Assembly: GCA_002435715.1 (NCBI GenBank)
Contig: DISD01000078.1
Span: 1-19,486, forward strand
Direction of reading: 5' to 3'
Origin: Rhodospirillaceae bacterium UBA6219
GTDB taxonomy: Bacteria > Pseudomonadota > Alphaproteobacteria > Rhodospirillales > Magnetospirillaceae
DNA: 19,486 nucleotides
Positions 14,468 through 19,486 of the stretch are shown piece after piece. The notes under the pieces are model-generated. The model searched no databases. It was not told the origin of the DNA and saw only the letters and a list, made by a program, of their open reading frames with translations. Both the position numbers and the translations under genes were made by a program. The first letter of the stretch is position 1; each line of letters opens with the position of its first letter.

Positions 14468-15925
14468 ATGAAGCTGTCCGATTCCTCGCTGCTGGTTGAC
14501 AAGGCCTATATCGGCGGCGCCTGGGTGGGTGCCGATTCCGGTGCCGATTTCGCCGTCACCAACCCCGCCGACGGCGCCTTGGTCGGCCGCGTCCCCGACA
14601 TGGGCGCCGCCGAAACCCGCCGCGCCATCGAAGCCGCCAACGCCGCCTGGCCCGCCTGGAAGGCCAAGACCGCCAAGGAACGCGCCAACATCCTGCGCAA
14701 GTGGTACGAGTTGATCCTGGCCAACCAGGAAGATCTGGCGGTGCTGATGACCGCCGAACAGGGCAAGCCGCTGGCCGAGGCCCGGGGCGAAGTGGTCTAT
14801 GGCGCCAATTTCCTGGAATGGTTCGCCGAGGAAGCCAAGCGCGTCTATGGCGACGTCATCCCCGCCCATGGCGCCGACAAGCGTATCGTGGTGATCAAGG
14901 AACCCATCGGTGTGGTCGCCGCCATCACGCCGTGGAACTTCCCCATCGCCATGATCACCCGCAAATGCGCCCCGGCCCTGGCCGTCGGCTGCCCGGTGGT
15001 GGTCAAGCCGGCGGAAGACACGCCGCTTTCCGCCTTGGCCCTTGCGGTGCTGGCCGAACGCGCCGGCATTCCGGCGGGTATCTTCAACGTGGTGACCTCG
15101 CTGCACGGCGCCCCGGTGGGCGGCGAACTGACCGCCAATCCCTTGGTGCGCAAACTGTCCTTCACCGGTTCCACCGAAGTGGGCAAGCTGCTGATGGCGC
15201 AATGCGCCAAGACGGTGAAGAAGGTGTCGTTGGAATTGGGCGGCAACGCCCCGTTCATCGTCTTTGACGACGCCGACCTGGACGCCGCCGTGGCCGGCGC
15301 CCTGGCCAGCAAGTACCGCAATGCCGGTCAGACCTGTGTCTGCGCCAACCGCCTGCTGGTGCAAGACGGCGTCTATGATTCCTTCGCCGCCAAGCTGGCC
15401 CAAGCGGTCAAGGAATTCAAGGTCGGCCCCGGCCTGACCAGTGATTCCAACCAGGGCCCGCTGATCAACCAGGATGCGGTGGAAAAGGTGGAAAGCCTGA
15501 TCGCCGACGCCAAGGACAAGGGCGCCAAGGTGATCCTGGGCGGCAAGCGTCACGAACTGGGCCATGGTTTCTTCGAGCCCACCATCATGACCGACATCAC
15601 CCCTGACATGCGCGTCGCCCGCGAGGAAATCTTTGGCCCGGTCGCGCCGCTTTTCCGCTTCAAGACCGAGGAAGAGGCCATCCAGATGGCCAACGACACC
15701 GAATTCGGTCTGGCCGCTTATTTCTATTCCCGCGACATCGGCCGCATCTGGCGGGTGGCCGAAGGGGTGGAATACGGCATCGTCGGCATCAACGAAGGGA
15801 TCATCTCCACCGAGGTGGCGCCTTTCGGCGGCGTCAAGGAATCCGGCATCGGCCGCGAAGGCTCGAAGTACGGCATCGAGGACTACCTCGAGGTGAAATA
15901 CCTGTGCCTGGGCGGCATCCGCTGA
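14468..15925 (+). CDS. gabD: NAD(P)-dependent succinate/glutarate-semialdehyde-type aldehyde dehydrogenase
   Basis: A 485-residue aldehyde dehydrogenase of GabD/DavD type and length. It has TPWNFP with N157, FTGSTEVGK (NAD loop), catalytic base E256 in LELGGNAP and nucleophile C290 in NAGQTCVCANR. The TCVC pair and flanks are typical of succinate-semialdehyde dehydrogenases. The later KYGIEDYLEVKYLCLGG also matches GabD. GabD-type enzymes oxidise succinate semialdehyde to succinate, and many also take glutarate semialdehyde (DavD). AAGGAA precedes the ATG by 7 bases, and the gene is 23 bases after the thioesterase. Codon choice shifts at its extreme 3' end (after about 15850) towards that of the next gene, which may mark a recombination join. 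The family call is firm; the exact substrate is not. Confidence 0.88.
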   Translation: MKLSDSSLLVDKAYIGGAWVGADSGADFAVTNPADGALVGRVPDMGAAETRRAIEAANAAWPAWKAKTAKERANILRKWYELILANQEDLAVLMTAEQGKPLAEARGEVVYGANFLEWFAEEAKRVYGDVIPAHGADKRIVVIKEPIGVVAAITPWNFPIAMITRKCAPALAVGCPVVVKPAEDTPLSALALAVLAERAGIPAGIFNVVTSLHGAPVGGELTANPLVRKLSFTGSTEVGKLLMAQCAKTVKKVSLELGGNAPFIVFDDADLDAAVAGALASKYRNAGQTCVCANRLLVQDGVYDSFAAKLAQAVKEFKVGPGLTSDSNQGPLINQDAVEKVESLIADAKDKGAKVILGGKRHELGHGFFEPTIMTDITPDMRVAREEIFGPVAPLFRFKTEEEAIQMANDTEFGLAAYFYSRDIGRIWRVAEGVEYGIVGINEGIISTEVAPFGGVKESGIGREGSKYGIEDYLEVKYLCLGGIR

Positions 15926-15939
15926 GGGACGGGCTCACG

Positions 15940-17100
15940 ATGACGACCAACTTCAATTTCCGCGCGCCGCCGCGCATTGTCGCCGAGGTCGGCGGCGTCG
16001 CCCGGCTCGGCGAACTCGCGCGCGAACTCGGCTGCAAGCGCCCGCTGGTGGTGTGCGACCCCGGCATCGTCGCCTGCGGCATCGCCGCGCGCGCGCTCGA
16101 TGCGCTGGAGAGCGCCGGCCTCGCGCCGCAGTTCTTCGACGGCGTCGCCGCCGATCCACCGGTGGCCACGGTGCATGCCGGCGTCGAGGTCGCCCGCCGT
16201 GCGGACGCCGACGGCGTGATCGGCCTGGGCGGCGGCTCCTCGCTCGACACCGCCAAGGTGATCGCGCTGCTGGCGCGCTCCAGCCAGTCCATCGACGAGC
16301 TTTACGGGGTGGATCTCGCCGTCGGCGGCAGGCTGCCGCTGATCCAGGTGCCGACCACCGCTGGTACCGGCTCCGAGGTCACCTGGGTGTCGGTGATCAC
16401 TAACGAGCGCAACGAGAAGAAGGCGGTCTACACGCCGCAGCTGCTGCCCGACGTGGCGCTGCTGGACGCCGAACTCACGCTCGGCATGCCGCCCAGGGTG
16501 ACCGCGGCGACTGCGCTTGACGCGATGGTGCATGCGATCGAGGGGTATACCAGCCGGACGAAGAAGAGCCCGGTGGCCGACGCGCTCGCGCGCAAGGCGC
16601 TGGAACTGCTCGCCGGCAACCTGCCGCGGGTGCTGGCCGACGGCCGCGACGTCGAGGCACGCGCGGCCATGCTGCAGGGTGCGATGCTGGGCGGCATGGC
16701 CTTCGTCAACGCCTCGGTGGCGGCGATCCACGGCCTGGCCTATCCGCTCGGCGCACGCTTCCACGTGCCGCATGGACACGCCAATGCGCTGGTGATGGGG
16801 CCGGTGCTGCGCTTCAACCTGCGCGCAGCGACGGCGCTGTATGCGGAGCTCGCACCCTGCGTGCTGCCGGGCCGACGCTTCGACTCGGTGGCGGAAGCCG
16901 CCGAAGCCTTCGTCGCCACGATGGAGGGGTTGGCAGGCAGCGGCGGATTGGAGACCCGCCTGGGTGCGTTCGGAGTGAGCGGCGACGACATCCCGGCGAT
17001 GGCCGACGAGGTGATCACCCAGATCCAGCGCCTGATCGCCACCAATCCCTGCGACCTCGACCGGGACGACGTGAGTGCGATCTACCGCAGCATCCTCTGA
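15940..17100 (+). CDS. iron-containing (group III) alcohol dehydrogenase, copy 2 (foreign codon use)
   Basis: A 386-residue Fe-ADH that aligns with copy 1 almost without gaps. GLGGGSSLDTAK, PLIQVPTTAGTGSEVT and metal ligands D194, H198, H264 and H278 fall at identical positions. Both are clearly of one subfamily, and the longest shared segments are at the cofactor and metal sites. Codon use is very different: copy 1 favours GAA, GCC and CTG, while copy 2 favours GAG, GCG and CTC. This argues for acquisition and against recent tandem duplication. The start is ATG 15940, 14 bases after the aldehyde dehydrogenase stop; an extension to 15904 would overlap that gene. It is the last recognisable gene of the operon. 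It probably does the same kind of alcohol or hydroxy-acid oxidation, perhaps on a different chain length. Confidence 0.9.
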   Translation: MTTNFNFRAPPRIVAEVGGVARLGELARELGCKRPLVVCDPGIVACGIAARALDALESAGLAPQFFDGVAADPPVATVHAGVEVARRADADGVIGLGGGSSLDTAKVIALLARSSQSIDELYGVDLAVGGRLPLIQVPTTAGTGSEVTWVSVITNERNEKKAVYTPQLLPDVALLDAELTLGMPPRVTAATALDAMVHAIEGYTSRTKKSPVADALARKALELLAGNLPRVLADGRDVEARAAMLQGAMLGGMAFVNASVAAIHGLAYPLGARFHVPHGHANALVMGPVLRFNLRAATALYAELAPCVLPGRRFDSVAEAAEAFVATMEGLAGSGGLETRLGAFGVSGDDIPAMADEVITQIQRLIATNPCDLDRDDVSAIYRSIL

Positions 17101-17106
17101 GAAGGC

Positions 17107-17346
17107 GTGAATAAATTTCAGACGATCGAGGCGTGCGCCCTGACCGAAGCGCTCAGATCGAGGATGGTTTTGCTGGCGAAGACGGCCGAGTGCGCGAAGG
17201 CGCTGGCCGAGCGCATGGCCTTCGGTGGTGAAGTGGCGCGCAGCGCGGCGCCGTTGGCGCAGTGCAGTGCGCGCTGCTCAGCGGGCCGGCGCGGCCTCCA
17301 GAGCGGCCGCCCGCATCAGGTTGTGTGCGAGCGCGTGCCGGAGTAG
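17107..17346 (+). pseudogene. short unexplained reading frame, possibly the start of a truncated gene
   Basis: A GTG-started frame of 79 codons begins 6 bases after the second alcohol dehydrogenase. The first part (NKFQTIEACALTEALRSRMVLLAKTAECAKALAERMAFGGEVAR) reads like a real helical protein. The last third is cysteine- and arginine-rich, lies antisense to the transposase remnant, and looks random. I do not recognise the product. It may be the 5' end of the next gene of an acquired operon, broken when mobile DNA inserted near 17270. No Shine-Dalgarno is obvious. Confidence 0.2.
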
Positions 17347-17382
17347 GGTCGCGCGGGCCTTGAGGGTGCCGCAGACATTGAA
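17278..17382 (-). pseudogene. C-terminal remnant of a transposase
   Basis: Reading the minus strand from the edge of the insertion sequence, about 34 residues remain (FNVCGTLKARATLLRHALAHNL and then MRAAALEAAPAR), ending at TGA 17280-17278. The pattern of a conserved G-x-x-K-x-R segment followed by an AHNLMR helix resembles the C-termini of DDE transposases such as IS1182- or IS5-like families. The rest of the gene is absent, replaced at 17383 by the terminus of the intact element. Family assignment is by eye and tentative. Confidence 0.45.
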
Positions 17383-17398
17383 CCTAAAAACCTCAGTT
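17383..17398 (+). repeat. left terminal inverted repeat of the insertion sequence
   Basis: CCTAAAAACCTCAGTT; the reverse complement of the right end reads CCTAAAAATCTCAGTT, one mismatch in 16. Confidence 0.88.
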
Positions 17399-18947
17399 AC
17401 CCCACCCGGTTTGCATGCTGAATCAGCAAACGAAGGGGTGCCGGTGGTCCGATGGCCGCGATGGTGCGCTTGAGATGGTCGCAACAGCGCAGCCAGACCG
17501 ATGGGGCGTTGAACTGCTCCGCAGCTTCGCTCATCCAGGTTTGAAGCTGGCTGGACACGCGCATGAGCACTTGGCGGGCCTTGTCGAAATAGGTGTGCTG
17601 CCCGGGCAGTGTGATCGTGGTCTGGCCCGCATGCTCGGTGCGTCGGCCGACCGAGGACATCAACCAGGGCCGGCTGGTGATGGCCTCGAGTCGGGCTTCG
17701 GGGTTGGCCAGGCGCACGAACAGACTCCACCAGTTGTAGATCAGCGCCACGGCACGCGCGGACAGTTGGCAGCGATGCAGATCGTGCGTGGTGAAGCCAC
17801 CCCAGCCCCACTGGTTCTTGAGCTCGTCGAAGGCGTTCTCCGCGTCGGCGCGGTCACGGTAGAGCTGGCCGAGCGAGAGGATTTCGTGGTCCAGGTTGGT
17901 GACCAGCACAGCGTACTCGTAGCCGGTTATGCGCTTTCCGCCCTTGCGGTCGGCCTCAATGAAGCCCAGCAGTTGCTGACCGTTGTCCTCCTGGGCGACG
18001 AGCATTTCGCCCCGCAGGGGGCGGCGCAGCACGACCACGCGACGCGTGCCTTCCCATCCGGTGAGTGCCAGCGTGCTGTCGATCCCTTCCCAGCCCTGAC
18101 CGGCATCACACCAGCCCGAGACCCGGAACAGGCGCTCGATGTGGCGCTTTACGTTCTTCGACAGGCGCAGCTTGAACAGGTAGGGCTGCGCGCGCGTCTC
18201 GAGCTCACGCATGATGCCGTCCGACCCGAACCCGCAGTCGCCGCGTACCATCTTCGGTTTGTGATGGGCGGGCAGTTCATCGAGGATCCTGAGCAAGCCG
18301 GGCAAGGTGTGACTGCCCGAGTGCTCGTTGCCCGCCTTGACCTCAACCCCCATCACCAGGCGCAGCCCGGCCATCAGGTAGGTGTGGTAACTGTGCGAAG
18401 GCCGCCCCGGCTTCTTCGGGTTGTACGACACGACCGCCCCCTCCTGCTTGCCGTACAGCGGCTTGATCGTCGTGTCGATGTCCAGAATCCAGGGCACATC
18501 GAGCAAGGGCGCGGTGCTCTCGCGCAGGTGGCCGTCGAGCCAGCTCACCCCTTTGTCTTCGGGAATCGCCACCAGCGCCCGGCGCAGCGCGTCCTCGCTG
18601 ATCACCTTGTTCATCCCCAGCAGCCCCGGATTGACCCCGTCACAGCGGATCGTCGTGACGTGCGAGTAGCGCCGGTGCCCAGACAGAATCGACAGCAGCC
18701 AGGTACCGAGCACATCGGCCTTGGTCGGTGCGTTCGGGCTCGAGTACGACAGCGGGCAGCGATCCTGCCAACACGACCACAACCCGGTCAGTGTCAGAAA
18801 TTCAATGAAGTAGGCCAGTTGCCCCATCGGCGTGGCCGCACTGTCGGTCTCCCAACGAACCCGCACGCGACCGCCCGCCGTCTGCACCCCGGCACACGAC
18901 AAAAGCATTTCCTCACGCTGCAAATGCTTCAATTTCGACTCACCCAT
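17397..18947 (-). CDS. DDE transposase, IS1380-like family
   Basis: A 516-residue transposase from ATG 18947, chosen because GAGGGAG lies just upstream and MGESKLKHLQREEMLL is a plausible N-terminus. The frame is open to TTG 19016 inside the terminal repeat, and an ATG at 19010 is also possible. Candidate catalytic residues are D158 in LDIDTTIKPLYGKQEG, D237 in VRGDCGFGSDG and E370 in YRDRADAENAFDELKNQWGWGG. The NPKKPGRPSHSYHTYLMAG segment is typical of this group. The enzyme cuts and joins the element ends. The frame is intact with all catalytic positions present, so the element could be active. The family name rests on motif memory; placement in another IS4-like group is possible. Confidence 0.85.
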   Translation of the reverse strand: MGESKLKHLQREEMLLSCAGVQTAGGRVRVRWETDSAATPMGQLAYFIEFLTLTGLWSCWQDRCPLSYSSPNAPTKADVLGTWLLSILSGHRRYSHVTTIRCDGVNPGLLGMNKVISEDALRRALVAIPEDKGVSWLDGHLRESTAPLLDVPWILDIDTTIKPLYGKQEGAVVSYNPKKPGRPSHSYHTYLMAGLRLVMGVEVKAGNEHSGSHTLPGLLRILDELPAHHKPKMVRGDCGFGSDGIMRELETRAQPYLFKLRLSKNVKRHIERLFRVSGWCDAGQGWEGIDSTLALTGWEGTRRVVVLRRPLRGEMLVAQEDNGQQLLGFIEADRKGGKRITGYEYAVLVTNLDHEILSLGQLYRDRADAENAFDELKNQWGWGGFTTHDLHRCQLSARAVALIYNWWSLFVRLANPEARLEAITSRPWLMSSVGRRTEHAGQTTITLPGQHTYFDKARQVLMRVSSQLQTWMSEAAEQFNAPSVWLRCCDHLKRTIAAIGPPAPLRLLIQHANRVG

Positions 18948-19014
18948 CGGGTGACTCCCTCGATCAACAGCAAACCCATAGCCTGCCAGCGGTTCGAGCA
19001 AGCTGCACATCACC

Positions 19015-19030
19015 AACTGAGATTTTTAGG
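19015..19030 (-). repeat. right terminal inverted repeat of the insertion sequence
   Basis: AACTGAGATTTTTAGG on the plus strand, the inverted partner of the repeat at 17383-17398 with one mismatch. Confidence 0.88.
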
Positions 19031-19040
19031 GTTAACCAAC

Positions 19041-19195
19041 ATGTAGCGCCACAAGGAGAACGATCACCGCCTGGTCGATGACCGGGTCCGCCAGTTCCGC
19101 CACGAGATGCAGCGTCACCCCCACAGACGGTTCGGCCAGGAGGGCTTCCGACCCCTTCGACAGCAGAGCCCCGATGTACTAAAGCGCATGACATC
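19041..19195 (+). pseudogene. probable decayed N-terminus of a sulfite/nitrite reductase hemoprotein gene (cysI-like)
   Basis: From ATG 19041 the frame reads M-stop-RHKENDHRLVDDRVRQFRHEMQRH, then EGFRPLRQQSPDVLKRM. Proteobacterial CysI-type hemoproteins begin MYxYxxxDxxxVxxRVxQFRDQ and continue EEFRPLRLQNGLYxQRHA. The stop at codon 2 is TAG where TAC/TAT (Tyr) is expected, and the similarity fades after about 50 codons. I read this as a degenerate fragment beside the insertion sequence. It was recognised by eye only and could be coincidental. Confidence 0.4.
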
Positions 19196-19486
19196 TCCGC
19201 TCCGCTGCCCGTCGAGGGGGCCGACCGGCGCACTGGGAAGCGGGCGGGCGTTTGCCAGCGGTGCAAAGTCGCTGGCGAACGGCGGGTTCGCTCAGGAATG
19301 AGCCACCCGACTGTCGCATCAGCGACCGTCGGGTCTGGGTCGAGAGGACTCATCGGCGAGCGGCAGGTTTCGGGAAGCGAACCTCCAACGGCGGCTGTCC
19401 GGCGGTGAATCTGAGGAGCGTCGGTCGCAACCCGACCCTGAGCGGCTGTTCGCCGCTCCGGAGTGCCCATGGCAGGTTTCTGATTG
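19196..19486. other. hairpin-rich sequence with no recognisable gene
   Basis: No frame here gives a recognisable protein; the long minus-strand frame across it (19470-18964) is rich in Arg, Pro and Ser and looks random. The stretch is dense in inverted repeats: GCCAGCG/CGCTGGC (19254-19276), CCCGAC-x2-TCGC/GCGA-x2-GTCGGG (19306-19333), GGTCG/CGACC (near 19423-19437) and GAGCGGC/GCCGCTC (19440-19458). It may be the end of a mobile element, palindromic repeats or a structured RNA. Confidence 0.4.

Larger units (their letters stand above)
17383..19030 (-). mobile_element. complete insertion sequence, IS1380-like
   Basis: A 1648-bp element bounded by 16-bp inverted repeats that match at 15 positions, containing one DDE transposase gene on the minus strand whose stop overlaps the left repeat. 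The flanking five bases are TTGAA on the left and GTTAA on the right, so there is no exact target duplication; IS1380 elements normally make a 4-5 bp one. The element therefore probably arrived with, or later caused, a rearrangement. Left of it lies a transposase remnant and right of it a decayed gene. Confidence 0.85.

Noticed and set aside
17378..19035. Target site duplication TTGAA/GTTAA at the insertion sequence
   Set aside because: The two 5-base flanks differ at two positions and no shorter exact direct repeat adjoins both ends.
17415..19046. Plus-strand open frame of about 540 codons across the insertion sequence
   Set aside because: Antisense shadow of the transposase; no motif and biased composition.
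1..19486. CRISPR arrays, tRNA or rRNA genes, toxin-antitoxin or defence modules
   Set aside because: I saw no regularly spaced repeats, no tRNA cloverleaf sequence, no rRNA landmarks and no defence-gene motifs while reading both strands.

Overview
The window is GC-rich and almost fully coding. It most resembles an alphaproteobacterium of the Rhodospirillales, Magnetospirillum-like. This rests on protein character, on the strong preference for GAA, CTG and GCC codons across most of the window, and on the mix of a glutaryl-CoA module with sigma-54-controlled branched-chain-type ABC transport. No rRNA or tRNA is present to confirm the taxon. From about 15.9 kb to the right end, base and codon use change (GAG, CTC and GCG become common). 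That part looks acquired, possibly from a betaproteobacterial source.

Left block (1-2552, minus strand): a tightly packed operon reading gcdH (glutaryl-CoA dehydrogenase), then a CaiB/BaiF class III CoA-transferase, then etfB, which is cut by the window edge. The junctions are a 2-base gap and an ATGA overlap. The set can activate glutarate, oxidise and decarboxylate glutaryl-CoA to crotonyl-CoA, and pass the electrons to ETF.

Regulatory block (2553-6811): a short AT-rich divergent promoter region contains a palindrome that gives a TATAAT on both strands. Three co-directional regulators follow: a LysR-type regulator, a membrane sensor histidine kinase with HAMP, HisKA and HATPase parts, and an NtrC-type sigma-54 response regulator whose start overlaps the kinase stop. 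Next comes a 185-base non-coding stretch with paired palindromes and a near-consensus -24/-12 sigma-54 promoter.

Transport and catabolic block (6812-17100, plus strand): one apparent polycistron with two periplasmic binding proteins (both with TTG starts), a 10-bp-stem hairpin, two LivH/LivM-type permeases, two LivG/LivF-type ATPases, an iron-containing alcohol dehydrogenase, a hotdog thioesterase, a succinate/glutarate-semialdehyde-type dehydrogenase and a second iron-containing alcohol dehydrogenase. The simplest reading is that the kinase/regulator pair senses a substrate and switches on its import and oxidation by the sigma-54 promoter. The alcohol-to-aldehyde-to-acid steps could make glutarate or succinate from an omega-hydroxy acid or diol, which would link to the glutaryl-CoA operon. 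The substrate is an inference and is not shown by sequence.

Right block (17101-19486): acquired or decaying DNA. It holds a short unexplained reading frame, a C-terminal remnant of one transposase, a complete insertion sequence with 16-bp terminal inverted repeats and a DDE transposase (IS1380-like), a probable decayed N-terminus of a sulfite/nitrite-reductase hemoprotein gene with a stop at codon 2, and about 200 bases rich in hairpins with no recognisable gene.
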